A stretch of 56,343 bases of DNA from NCBI RefSeq assembly GCF_000497205.1, contig NZ_AYJW01000021.1:1-56343 (forward strand), written 5' to 3'. The notes below the pieces were generated by a model. The model did no database searches. It saw only the letters and a program-made list of their open reading frames with translations, and had not been told where the DNA came from. The position numbers and the translations under genes were made by a program. This DNA is from Saccharopolyspora rectivirgula DSM 43747 (GTDB taxonomy: Bacteria > Actinomycetota > Actinomycetes > Mycobacteriales > Pseudonocardiaceae). Position 1 is the first letter of the stretch; each line of letters starts with the position of its first letter. This document shows, piece by piece, positions 40,532 through 48,720 of the stretch.

Positions 40532-41659
40532 TCAGTCGAGCAGGTCTTGCGGGATGGGTTCGTCGTTGGCGATGGCGTCGAACAGCCGCAGCGCGTTCTC
40601 CCGATCCCACAGCACCACCGATTGACCGCTGTCGGTGGTGCCGAAGCCGGCGAAGGGCACGCTGATGGTGGCCCCGTTGCCGGCGCTGATGTCCCGCATG
40701 GCCCACATCAGCGGCAGCATGTGCCACAGGTGGTCGGAATCGTCGACCAGCACCATCTGGGTGGCTTGCGAAGCCATCGGGAAGATCCGGAACGGGTTGA
40801 GCAGGGTGGCGGGGCTGGTGGCCTTGTCCACCAGGGCCCCCAGCAGTTTGCGCTGGTTCTCCGCCCGCTCGAAGTCGCCGCCTTCCAGCGAGTAGCGGGC
40901 CCGCACGAAGCCGAGCGCTGTCGGCCCGTCCAATTCCTGGCACCCGGCGGGCAGCTGGACGTGGGCCCGGTCGTCGTTGATCGGCTTGTCCAGGCAGATG
41001 TCCACTCCGCCGACCGCGTCGACCAGTTCCACGAAGCCGCCGAAGCCGACTTCGGCGTAGTGGTCGATGTGCACCCCGGTGACCTGCTCGATGGTTTGGG
41101 CCAGCAGCGGCGGACCACCGTAGGCGTAGGCGTGGTTGAGCCGGGTGCGGCCGTGGCCGGGGATCGGCACGTAGGAGTCGCGGGGCAGGCTGACCATGAC
41201 CGGTTGCCCACCACCGGCGGGGATGTGCACCAGCATCATGGTGTCGGTGCGCCGACCAGCGGCGTTGCCCGCGGACAGCTGTTCCCGCTGCTCTTCGGTG
41301 AGGCCTTCGCGGCTGTCGGAGCCGACCAGCAGCCAGTTGGTGCCGGCCGAATCAGCTGCTTTGCCGTCGAAGGACAAGGCCTCGATGCGCTGCAGCTTGT
41401 TGTCGAAGTAGACCACCAGCCCGGCCAACGCCAGCACCAGCACCAGCAGGGTGATCCCGATGCGCCGGCCCCACCGCTTGGGTTTGCGCGCAGGTGGCGG
41501 CGGAGGCTGGGGTGGGCGGTTGCCGCCCCGCCGTGGCGGCGGCTGGCCGCGGTCCCTCGCCGGGCGGGCAGAGCCACGCGCAGCACGGTAGTAGTCGTAC
41601 TTGCCTTCACTGTGCGGCCTGCGGGCCCTCGGCGGTTCTCCCGCCGACCAATCGCTCAT
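40532..41659 (-). CDS. LCP (LytR-CpsA-Psr) family protein
   Basis: 375 residues. Cytoplasmic Pro/Arg-rich N-terminus (about 70), one membrane helix (IGITLLVLVLALAGLVVYF), then the extracellular LCP domain: LLVGSDSREGL, RRTDTMMLVHIP, SLPRDSYVPIPGHGRTRLNHAYAYGG (quoted in part), VDAVGGVDI and LGFVRARYSLEGGDFERAENQRKLL. LCP enzymes attach cell-wall polymers (arabinogalactan, teichoic acid or capsule) to peptidoglycan. The Arg and Asp residues that bind the polyprenyl phosphate are kept. Confidence 0.95.
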   Translation of the reverse strand: MSDWSAGEPPRARRPHSEGKYDYYRAARGSARPARDRGQPPPRRGGNRPPQPPPPPARKPKRWGRRIGITLLVLVLALAGLVVYFDNKLQRIEALSFDGKAADSAGTNWLLVGSDSREGLTEEQREQLSAGNAAGRRTDTMMLVHIPAGGGQPVMVSLPRDSYVPIPGHGRTRLNHAYAYGGPPLLAQTIEQVTGVHIDHYAEVGFGGFVELVDAVGGVDICLDKPINDDRAHVQLPAGCQELDGPTALGFVRARYSLEGGDFERAENQRKLLGALVDKATSPATLLNPFRIFPMASQATQMVLVDDSDHLWHMLPLMWAMRDISAGNGATISVPFAGFGTTDSGQSVVLWDRENALRLFDAIANDEPIPQDLLD

Positions 41660-41810
41660 GAGCTCACACCTGCGTTTAGTCGGCTTCGACACGCACGGCT
41701 GACGCGTCGTCTTCCAGGCGTGAAGCATGGCAGACCGGCCGCGGCCGGTTGAACAGTGCTACCGTCCTGTTACCTGGGGTGGCCGCGCACGCACCCTGCG
41801 CGCGGGCGTG

Positions 41811-43067
41811 TCAGTCGGCAACGGCTTCGTGCACGGCCTCGGCCCACAGCTGCAGCCCCTGGTCGATCTGCTCGGCGGTGACGATCAGCGGCGGGATCAT
41901 CCGCACCACGTTGCCGTGCGGGCCGCAGGTCAACAGCAGCAGACCCCGGCGGGCGGCGGCTTGTTGCGCGCGCACCGCGGTGGTGGTGTCCGGGCTCCCG
42001 TCGGGGGCGGTGAACTCGTTGCCCAGCATCAGCCCCCGGCCCCGCACGTCACCGATGACCGGGTGGTCGGCGGCGATCTTGCGCAGTCCTTCTTTGAGCC
42101 GCGCGCCTTGCTCGGCGGCGTTGTCCACCAGGCCTTCTTCCTCCACCACCTGCAGCGTGGCGATCGCGGCGGCGGCCGCAACCGCGTTGCCCCCGTAGGT
42201 GCCGCCTTGCGACCCCGGCCAGGCCTTGCTCATCAACTCGTGGCTGGCCGCGATCGCGGAAAGGGGGAAACCGCTGGCCAGTCCTTTGGCGGTGATCAGC
42301 ACATCCGGGGTGATGGTGGCGTGCTGGTGGCCCCAGAACGTGCCGGTGCGCCCCACACCGGTCTGCACTTCGTCGACGATGAGCACGAAACCGTGCTCAT
42401 CGGCCCGGTGGCGCAGCTGTTCCAAGAACTCCGGCGGAGCGGGGATGTAGCCGCCTTCGCCGAGGACCGGTTCGACGATCACGGCCGCGGTGTCGCGGGG
42501 CGAGCTGACGGTGGCCAGCAGGTGGTCGAACTCGGCCAGGGCGAAGGCGACGGCCTGCTCCTGGCTCCAGCCGTGCCGGTAGGTCTCGGGGAAGGGCGCG
42601 AAGACCACCCCGGGCATCATCGGGCCGATGCCGGCGCGCACTTTGGTTCCCGAGCTGGTCAGCGCACCGGCACCCATGGTGCGCCCGTGGAAACCACCGT
42701 GGAAGGCGATGATGTTCTGCCGCCCGGTGGCCTGGCGGGCCAGGCGCACGGCGGCTTCGACGGCTTCGCTTCCGGAGTTGACGTAGAACAGCCGGTCGAG
42801 CCCGGCGGGCAGCACGGTGCCCAGCCGTTCGGTCAGCTCCAGCAGCGGCCGGTGCATCACGGTCGTGTACTGGGCGTGGATCAGGGTACTCACCTGGCGC
42901 TGGGCGGCTTCCACCACGCGCGGGTGGCAGTGCCCGGTGCTGGTCACCCCGATGCCGGCGGTGAAGTCCAGGTAGGCGCGGTCGTGCTCGTCGTAGAGGT
43001 AGACCCCTTCGCCGCGGACGGCCAAGACGGGCGTGGCTTGTTTGAGCACCGGCGACAGCTCGGCCAT
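41811..43067 (-). CDS. gabT: Class III aminotransferase, GABA-transaminase-like
   Basis: 418-residue PLP enzyme. FYVNSGSEAVEAAVRLARQ binds the cofactor phosphate, HGGFHGRTMGA follows, VLIVDEVQTGVGRTG carries the PLP-binding Asp, and ITAKGLASGFPL the Schiff-base Lys. It resembles 4-aminobutyrate/5-aminovalerate transaminases. The divergent SSADH gene, 113 bases away and sharing the operator at 43106, supports an omega-amino-acid substrate such as GABA. Specificity is not proven. Confidence 0.88.
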   Translation of the reverse strand: MAELSPVLKQATPVLAVRGEGVYLYDEHDRAYLDFTAGIGVTSTGHCHPRVVEAAQRQVSTLIHAQYTTVMHRPLLELTERLGTVLPAGLDRLFYVNSGSEAVEAAVRLARQATGRQNIIAFHGGFHGRTMGAGALTSSGTKVRAGIGPMMPGVVFAPFPETYRHGWSQEQAVAFALAEFDHLLATVSSPRDTAAVIVEPVLGEGGYIPAPPEFLEQLRHRADEHGFVLIVDEVQTGVGRTGTFWGHQHATITPDVLITAKGLASGFPLSAIAASHELMSKAWPGSQGGTYGGNAVAAAAAIATLQVVEEEGLVDNAAEQGARLKEGLRKIAADHPVIGDVRGRGLMLGNEFTAPDGSPDTTTAVRAQQAAARRGLLLLTCGPHGNVVRMIPPLIVTAEQIDQGLQLWAEAVHEAVAD

Positions 43068-43105
43068 GACTCAACTCCAAGAGACGAAGAATCTTCGAAA
43101 TGTAG

Positions 43106-43119
43106 GATTGTCGACAATC
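43106..43119. promoter_or_regulatory. Predicted GntR operator 1 (gabT/gabD divergent promoter)
   Basis: GATTGTCGACAATC, a perfect 14-bp palindrome, lies between the divergent aminotransferase and dehydrogenase genes. It shares ATTGT-YG-ACAAT with sites at 46243 and 47666. Confidence 0.75.
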
Positions 43120-43180
43120 AGGCTTTACATGCAACCATCCCCGCAGTCCCGTGTCCAGCACCACGACGAAAGGCACCGCG

Positions 43181-44662
43181 ATGACCCACCAGCAAACCTC
43201 CCACCCCCGCGAGAGCGCAGTCCTGCAAGCCGTGCCCACCCAACTGCTCATCGGAGGCAAGTGGCGCCCGGCCACCGGAGAACGCACCTACCAGGTGGAA
43301 GACCCCGCCACCGCCACCCCGCTGTGCTCGGTCGCCGACGCCACCCCCGACGACGCCCTGGACGCCGTCACCGCCGCCAGCCAAGCCCAACCGCAATGGG
43401 CGCAGCACCCCCCGCGAGAACGCGGCGAGATCCTGCGCCGCGCCTTCGAACTGATCACCCAGCGGCACGAAGACCTCGCCCTGCTGATGACCATGGAAAT
43501 GGGCAAACCCCTCGCCGAATCCCGCGCCGAAATCACCTACGCGGCCGAATTCTTCCGGTGGTTCTCCGAAGAAGCCGTCCGCATCAGCGGCGACTACTCG
43601 GTGGCCCCCAACGGCAGCGGCCGCTTCCTGGTCATGCGCCAACCCGTCGGCCCCGCCGTGCTGATCACCCCCTGGAACTTCCCGATGGCCATGGGCACCC
43701 GCAAGATCGGCCCCGCCATCGCCGCCGGCTGCACCGCGGTGATCAAACCCGCCCACCAAACCCCGCTGTCCATGCTGGCGCTGGCCGACATCCTCATCGA
43801 AGCCGGCCTCCCCGACGGGGTGCTCAACGTGATCACCACCACCTCGGCCAGCGCGGTGAGCGAACCGATGATCCGCGACCCGCGCGTGCGCAAGCTGTCC
43901 TTCACCGGATCCACCGCCGTGGGCCGCGCACTCATCGAGCAATCCGCCCAACAGGTGCTGAAGGTCTCCCTCGAACTCGGCGGCAACGCCCCGTTCATCG
44001 TCTTCGACGACGCCGACCTCGACGCCGCCGTCGACGGAGCGATGCTGGCCAAGATGCGCAACACCGGGGAAGCCTGCACCGCCGCCAACCGCTTCTACGT
44101 CCACGCCGACCTCGCCGACGAATTCGCCCGCCGCATCGCCGACCGCATGGCCGAACTCCGCATCGGCCGCGGCGTCAGCGACAACGTCGACGTCGGCCCC
44201 CTCATCGACCAGAACCAGCTGAACAAGGTCGACGAACTGGTCAGCGACGCGGTCAGCCGCGGAGCCGAAGTCCTCACCGGCGGCACCCGCCACGACGGGC
44301 CCGGCTACTTCTACCGGCCCACCGTGCTCACCAATGTGCCAGTGGAAGCCCGCCTCAGCTGCGAGGAGATCTTCGGCCCCGTCGCCGCCATCACCCCGTT
44401 CACCGACGAACAAGCGGTCATCGACCAAGCCAACGACACCGAATACGGCCTGGTCAGCTACCTCTACACCCGAGATCTGCAGCGAGCCCTGCGAGTCACC
44501 GAAGCCCTGCAGACCGGCATGGTCGGCCTCAACCAAGGCCTGGTGTCCAACCCAGCCGCCCCCTTCGGCGGGGTCAAGCACTCCGGCCTCGGCCGCGAAG
44601 GCGGCAAGGTCGGCATCGACGAATTCCTCGAAACCAAATACGTCGCCATCGGCGGCCTGTGA
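43181..44662 (+). CDS. gabD: NAD(P)-dependent succinate-semialdehyde dehydrogenase-like ALDH
   Basis: 493 residues from ATG 43181 (GAAAGG upstream; an upstream GTG at 43151 is less likely). Complete ALDH active site: LITPWNFPMAMGTRK with the oxyanion Asn, FTGSTAVGRAL, SLELGGNAPFIVFDDAD with the catalytic Glu, and NTGEACTAANRFYVH with the catalytic Cys. The sequence is of the SSADH class. With the aminotransferase it would convert GABA to succinate. It ends at a shared terminator. Confidence 0.92.
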   Translation: MTHQQTSHPRESAVLQAVPTQLLIGGKWRPATGERTYQVEDPATATPLCSVADATPDDALDAVTAASQAQPQWAQHPPRERGEILRRAFELITQRHEDLALLMTMEMGKPLAESRAEITYAAEFFRWFSEEAVRISGDYSVAPNGSGRFLVMRQPVGPAVLITPWNFPMAMGTRKIGPAIAAGCTAVIKPAHQTPLSMLALADILIEAGLPDGVLNVITTTSASAVSEPMIRDPRVRKLSFTGSTAVGRALIEQSAQQVLKVSLELGGNAPFIVFDDADLDAAVDGAMLAKMRNTGEACTAANRFYVHADLADEFARRIADRMAELRIGRGVSDNVDVGPLIDQNQLNKVDELVSDAVSRGAEVLTGGTRHDGPGYFYRPTVLTNVPVEARLSCEEIFGPVAAITPFTDEQAVIDQANDTEYGLVSYLYTRDLQRALRVTEALQTGMVGLNQGLVSNPAAPFGGVKHSGLGREGGKVGIDEFLETKYVAIGGL

Positions 44663-44674
44663 CCAACAGCTGCG

Positions 44675-44709
44675 CCTGTGCGCGGGGGCTGGTGTTCCCC
44701 GCGCACAGG
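44675..44709. terminator. Bidirectional terminator, gabD / GntR
   Basis: CCTGTGCGCGGGG and its perfect complement (13 bp) with a 9-base loop, between convergent genes. Confidence 0.85.
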
Positions 44710-44717
44710 CCCGGCGG

Positions 44718-45413
44718 CTAGTCGCCCGCCATCACCACGTTCAACCGGTGCAACGCGTCCCGCATGTGCTCTTCCAGTCGGCGGATCACCAACTGCTCGT
44801 CCCCGGTCTCGATCGCGTCCACCAGCCCCTTGTGCTCGTCCAACAGCGCCTGCACATCCGCCTGGTACTTGTCCTGCAGCGCCGTCAAGCACATCCGCGT
44901 CTCCACGAACAGCGTCTGCGCCATCCGCTGCAGGCGAGCACTGCCGCTGACCCGCACCAGCGTCTCGTGGAACTCCTGATCGGCATCGGCCAGCTCCACC
45001 GAATCACCCTTGCCGGCCGCCGACACCATCCGGCTGTGCGCGGCGGTCAACTCCGCCACCGCCTCCACCCGGTGGCGGCGCACGATCTGCTCGCACGCAG
45101 CCCGCTCCACCGCCAGCCGCGCCAGGTACAAGTCCTTGACGTCCTCCGGGCCCAGCTCCACCACGAACAACCCGCGGTGCGGCTCGCTGCGCAACAGCCC
45201 CTCGGCCACCAGCCGCTGCATCGCCTCCCGCAGCGGCCCTCGGCTCACCCCCAGCCGGGAGGCCAGCTCCGCCTCCCCGAGCTGACTGCCCGGGGGCAAC
45301 GACCCGTAGACGATCGCCGACCGTAACTGGTCGGCCACGATCGCAGCCGTGGACCGGCGCTGAACCGGTTCCAGTTCTCCCGGCTGCTGGTTCTGCTCGT
45401 CAAGCCCGAGCAC
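44718..45413 (-). CDS. GntR/FCD-family regulator of the catabolic island
   Basis: 231 residues. The winged HTH is IVADQLRSAIVYGSLPPGS ... LASRLGVSRGPLREAMQRLVAEGLL. The FCD ligand domain has ADQEFHETLVRVSG, VDAIETGDEQ and RRLEEHMRDALHRL with the usual Asp/His metal residues. GTG 45413 follows GAGGAG. It is the last gene of the DUF3830-isomerase-isomerase operon (20-base gap). I infer that it binds the three ATTGT-YG-ACAAT sites, including those in front of its own operon. Confidence 0.9.
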   Translation of the reverse strand: MLGLDEQNQQPGELEPVQRRSTAAIVADQLRSAIVYGSLPPGSQLGEAELASRLGVSRGPLREAMQRLVAEGLLRSEPHRGLFVVELGPEDVKDLYLARLAVERAACEQIVRRHRVEAVAELTAAHSRMVSAAGKGDSVELADADQEFHETLVRVSGSARLQRMAQTLFVETRMCLTALQDKYQADVQALLDEHKGLVDAIETGDEQLVIRRLEEHMRDALHRLNVVMAGD

Positions 45414-45433
45414 ACCTGATCACTCCTCGAAAA

Positions 45434-46177
45434 CTATGGGCAAGGAGCACGCTGCCCGACACCCGCGCACCGGAACAGCGTCCCCAACTTCTCACTACCG
45501 CACTCCCAACCGGCCAGCCGCAACCCCTCCCACACGGTGACCTGGTTCGCGGTCAGCACCGGCTTGCCGAGCCGGGCCTCGAGATCCTCCAACCACGCCA
45601 ACGTGTGCAAAGCGGTGTCCGGCAGCAGCACGGCATCGGCCAGAGCGTCGTCGTTGGCCGCGGCGAACTCCACCACCTCGTTCCGGCCCAACGTGCCCAC
45701 CTCGGCCGCGGTGATGATGCCCCGACCCGACCAGTGCACCACCTGCTGCCCACCGGCCTGCAGGAACTGCACGAACCGCGAAGCAACATCGGCCGGGTAG
45801 GTGGCGGCCACCGCCACCCGCCGCAACCCCAACGCGGCCGCGGCCCGCACGAACGCGAACGACGTGCTCGACGCCGGCACTCCGGCCACCTGCTGCAGCT
45901 CGGCCACCTGCTGGCGAGCACCGTCCCAACCGAAGACGAAACTGCCGCTGGTGCACGCCCACAACACCGAGCGCACCCCGCGGCCCCGCACCCGGCGGGC
46001 CCCGTCGGCCAACACCGGGGCAGCACCGATCTCCAGCAGCGCATCCACCCGGTGGGCGTCCTCCGGCATCTGCGTGTGCACCACCGGAAGCCGCACACCG
46101 AGATGCTGCTCGGCCACGGCGTAGTCGTCCTCGGCGCTGAAGCCGGGGTAGAGGATTCCCGCGGTAGGTGTTGTCAC
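45434..46177 (-). CDS. Maleate isomerase/arylmalonate decarboxylase-like protein, second Cys missing
   Basis: 247-residue Asp/Glu racemase-superfamily protein. The first catalytic cysteine stands in LWACTSGSFVFG. At the second position, where the paralogue at 46301 has FVTCTN, this protein has LLPDTAL, so Cys is replaced by Asp. GKPVLTANQVTVWEGLRLAG near the end is shared with the paralogue. Two cysteines are used by maleate cis-trans isomerases and racemases, one by arylmalonate decarboxylases (the second one), so this pattern is unlike both. It is in one operon with the paralogue and GntR. Confidence 0.82.
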   Translation of the reverse strand: MTTPTAGILYPGFSAEDDYAVAEQHLGVRLPVVHTQMPEDAHRVDALLEIGAAPVLADGARRVRGRGVRSVLWACTSGSFVFGWDGARQQVAELQQVAGVPASSTSFAFVRAAAALGLRRVAVAATYPADVASRFVQFLQAGGQQVVHWSGRGIITAAEVGTLGRNEVVEFAAANDDALADAVLLPDTALHTLAWLEDLEARLGKPVLTANQVTVWEGLRLAGWECGSEKLGTLFRCAGVGQRAPCP

Positions 46178-46226
46178 CGGAAAACTCCGTCCGTCATCCT
46201 GACTCCCCCGACCCGGCCGGCCACCA

Positions 46227-46280
46227 ACACCGACAAACGGTCGATTGTTGACAATAATACCGGCTGGGCGGGTGAAGCCA
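46227..46280 (-). promoter_or_regulatory. Operator 2 and promoter before the second isomerase gene
   Basis: GATTGTTGACAATA at 46243-46256 has the same ATTGT/ACAAT arms as the other sites. On the minus strand TTGGCT, 16 bases and TATTAT form a good promoter whose -10 directly precedes the operator, suggesting repression at the start site. It would give the isomerase and GntR genes an internal promoter. Confidence 0.6.
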
Positions 46281-46300
46281 ATGTTTCCGTGATCCGATCG

Positions 46301-47056
46301 TCATGCCGCCGAAATGCCGAAACTCCGCAGCAGCCACTGCTCCCCGGCCACCGCGGACACCCCCATCCGGCGCAGCGCAGCCCACATCGTGACCTGATTG
46401 GCCGTCAACACGGGCTTGCCCAACAACCGCTCCAACGGGCCGATGATGTCGTAGGTGGCCACGTTCGTGCAGGTGACGAACACCGCATCGGCCTCCGGGC
46501 GATCCACCGCCCGCACGATCTCGACCACCTGCGAATACGGCACTCGCCAGATCTGCTCCAACAACCCCAGCCCCACACTGGCGACCACCTCGATGCCGTG
46601 CTCGGCCAGGAACAACCGCAACCGCTCGGTCACGCTCTCCACGTACGGCGAGGCCACCGCGATCCGCCCAACACCCAACTCCCGGACCGCCTCCACCAAC
46701 GCGCCCGACGTGGTCACCGCCGTCGGCGCCCCCGCCTGCAACATCACGTCAACGAGCTCGCGCTCACCCTGCGCACCCCGCACGAAACTGCCCGAGGTGC
46801 ACGCGTACGCCACCACCTCCGGTTGCGGAGTCAACAGGTCGCGCGTCGCGTTGTAGACCGCGGCCTCCTCACTGACCCGGTTGGCCTGCTCCATCGTCAC
46901 CGGCACCGGAACGAACGGCGTCCGCGTGATCAACAGCGACACGTCCTCCGGCGTCCACCGCCACAACTCCCGATCCAACGCGGTGTCGTACGGGACGATC
47001 ACCCCCACGCCGCGCTGCGCCCGGGGACCCGAAACCTCCAGGGGCACCCGCACCAC
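46301..47056 (-). CDS. Maleate cis-trans isomerase-like protein (both cysteines present)
   Basis: 251 residues of the Asp/Glu racemase superfamily, AMDase/maleate-isomerase branch. Both catalytic cysteines are present: VAYACTSGSFVRG and AVFVTCTNVATYD. LTANQVTMWAALRRMG near the C-terminus is the branch's signature. GTG 47056 (or 47053) comes three bases after the stop of the DUF3830 gene, with GAGGACTAGGGG as ribosome site, so the two are translationally linked. Likely isomerase or racemase on a small dicarboxylate-type acid; substrate inferred only. Confidence 0.87.
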   Translation of the reverse strand: MVRVPLEVSGPRAQRGVGVIVPYDTALDRELWRWTPEDVSLLITRTPFVPVPVTMEQANRVSEEAAVYNATRDLLTPQPEVVAYACTSGSFVRGAQGERELVDVMLQAGAPTAVTTSGALVEAVRELGVGRIAVASPYVESVTERLRLFLAEHGIEVVASVGLGLLEQIWRVPYSQVVEIVRAVDRPEADAVFVTCTNVATYDIIGPLERLLGKPVLTANQVTMWAALRRMGVSAVAGEQWLLRSFGISAA

Positions 47057-47059
47057 CCC

Positions 47060-47554
47060 CTAGTCCTCGCAACGCTCGTAGCGCAGCCGCTCCCCGACAC
47101 TGCCGGACCGCCACACGTCGTGGCAGGCCTCGGCCATCTCCTCCAGCCCCGACACGATCGCGGCGTACACGCTGCCCGGGACCCAGCCGACATCACCGTT
47201 GATCAGCAAGTTGTTCCGGCCGTAGAAAACGGCCAGATCGACGACCCCCGGCAGGTGGTGGATGTTCTTCTCCTCCTTGAACGAACGGTCCAACATCCCG
47301 CCGTCGAAGGAGAAGTACACGACATCCCCCGGAATCGGGGTCACCGTCGGGTTCTCCAGGCCCGGCTCGGCATCGGCGAACCGGGGGACCATCGTGTAGA
47401 CCTCGTTGCGCGCGTACTTGGCATGATGCGCCGGCCCGGACAGCGGCAACGCCTGCCACACCGCTTCACACGTTCGCGGAGCGTCCTTCTCCAGCAGCTC
47501 CGCCACGCACGAAACACCGCGCTTTTCCAGCGTAATCAGCATGCGCTTGGACAT
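47060..47554 (-). CDS. DUF3830 family protein
   Basis: 164 residues with the DUF3830 pattern: MLITLEKRGVSCVAELLEKDAP, CEAVWQALPLSGPAHHAKYARNEVYTMVP (quoted in part), IPGDVVYFSFDGGM, LAVFYGRNNLL and the NGDVGWVPGSVYA region. The fold is cyclophilin-like. It usually travels with racemase/isomerase, hydantoinase and transporter genes, but the biochemical role is unknown. ATG 47554 gives the family N-terminus. It is the first gene of the isomerase-GntR operon, preceded by operator 3. Confidence 0.88.
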   Translation of the reverse strand: MSKRMLITLEKRGVSCVAELLEKDAPRTCEAVWQALPLSGPAHHAKYARNEVYTMVPRFADAEPGLENPTVTPIPGDVVYFSFDGGMLDRSFKEEKNIHHLPGVVDLAVFYGRNNLLINGDVGWVPGSVYAAIVSGLEEMAEACHDVWRSGSVGERLRYERCED

Positions 47555-47665
47555 CGCCGATTCCGTTCTCACGAAGGGGCGGGGGAAACAGGAACCTCCG
47601 GAAACCGTCCGGCTCGCCGATGCCGCCGAAACCAAACGGAATTACCCTCACAACGAGGCTATCCG

Positions 47666-47683
47666 AGGATTGTTGACAATCCT
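47666..47683. promoter_or_regulatory. Predicted GntR operator 3
   Basis: AGGATTGT-TG-ACAATCCT: 8-bp perfect arms, the longest of the three sites. It lies between the divergent DUF3830 and dehydrogenase operons, and the -35 box of the rightward promoter (TTGACA) is inside it. Confidence 0.8.
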
Positions 47684-47701
47684 ACGATGCGTTCTTAGCG
47701 T
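47673..47701 (+). promoter_or_regulatory. Sigma-A-type promoter of dehydrogenase-amidase operon
   Basis: TTGACA at 47673-47678, a 17-base spacer and TAGCGT at 47696-47701. The -35 box overlaps the operator, so bound regulator should block RNA polymerase. Confidence 0.75.
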
Positions 47702-47745
47702 GTCAATCCCCTGCACACCACCCCACCCCTACTTAAGGTCAGGCC

Positions 47746-48720
47746 ATGGTCCAGCCCAACCCCAAGGTCGTCGCCCTCCACACCGGACACCCACCCGCAG
47801 CCCTCCAACGCATCCAACACCACGCCGACCTGCACATCAGCACCCCCGAACAACTCCCCCACACCCTGCCCGGCGCCGAAATCCTCTACGCCTGGGACTT
47901 CCGCACCGACGCCCTCACCAACGCCTGGCCCCACGCCACCCACCTGCGCTGGATCCACGCCGCCAGCGCCGGAGTCGACCACCTGCTCACCCCCGAACTC
48001 GTCAACTCCGACATCACCCTCACCAACTCCCGCGGCGTCTTCGACCAACCCATCGCCGAATACGTCCTCGGCCTGATCCTCACCTTCGCCAAAGACCTCC
48101 ACACCAGCATCCGCCTGCAAGACCGCAAACACTGGAAACACCGCGAAACCGAACAAATCCACGGCAAAACCGCGCTCATCATCGGCACCGGCCCCATCGG
48201 CCGAGCCATCGCCCGCCAACTCACCGCAGCCGGACTCACCGTCAACGCCGCCGGCCGCACCGCCCGCCACGACCCCGACTTCGGCCACGTGCACCGCTCA
48301 ACCGACCTGGCCCACCACGCCGGCAACTACGACTACCTCGTCCTCGCCGCACCCCTGACCGACCAAACCAGGAACCTCGTCGACGACACCGTCCTCGCCA
48401 ACTGCAAACCCACCGCCCGCATCATCAACATCGGCCGCGGCGAACTCATCGACGAACCAGCCCTCACCACCGCCCTGCAACACGGCCGCATCGCCGGCGC
48501 CGCCCTCGACGTCTTCCACACCGAACCCCTGCCCGAGGACTCCCCGCTGTGGGACATGCCCAACGTCCTCATCTCCCCCCACATGGCAGGCGACACCACC
48601 GACTGGACCGACGCCCTCGTCGACCTGTTCCTGACCAACCTGCGCGCCTACACCCAAGGCAGCAAGCTCCGCAACGTCGTCAACAAAAAACTCGGCTACG
48701 TCAGCGAAACGGAGCCCTGA
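47746..48720 (+). CDS. D-2-hydroxyacid dehydrogenase
   Basis: 324-residue NAD(P)-dependent D-isomer-specific 2-hydroxyacid dehydrogenase. Visible: IIGTGPIGRAIARQL (nucleotide loop), IINIGRGELID with catalytic Arg, LDVFHTEPLP with catalytic Glu and LISPHMAG with catalytic His. It reversibly converts a 2-keto acid and a D-2-hydroxy acid. AGGTCAGG precedes the ATG. Its stop overlaps the amidase start by one base (TGATG), so the two are co-translated. Confidence 0.93.
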   Translation: MVQPNPKVVALHTGHPPAALQRIQHHADLHISTPEQLPHTLPGAEILYAWDFRTDALTNAWPHATHLRWIHAASAGVDHLLTPELVNSDITLTNSRGVFDQPIAEYVLGLILTFAKDLHTSIRLQDRKHWKHRETEQIHGKTALIIGTGPIGRAIARQLTAAGLTVNAAGRTARHDPDFGHVHRSTDLAHHAGNYDYLVLAAPLTDQTRNLVDDTVLANCKPTARIINIGRGELIDEPALTTALQHGRIAGAALDVFHTEPLPEDSPLWDMPNVLISPHMAGDTTDWTDALVDLFLTNLRAYTQGSKLRNVVNKKLGYVSETEP

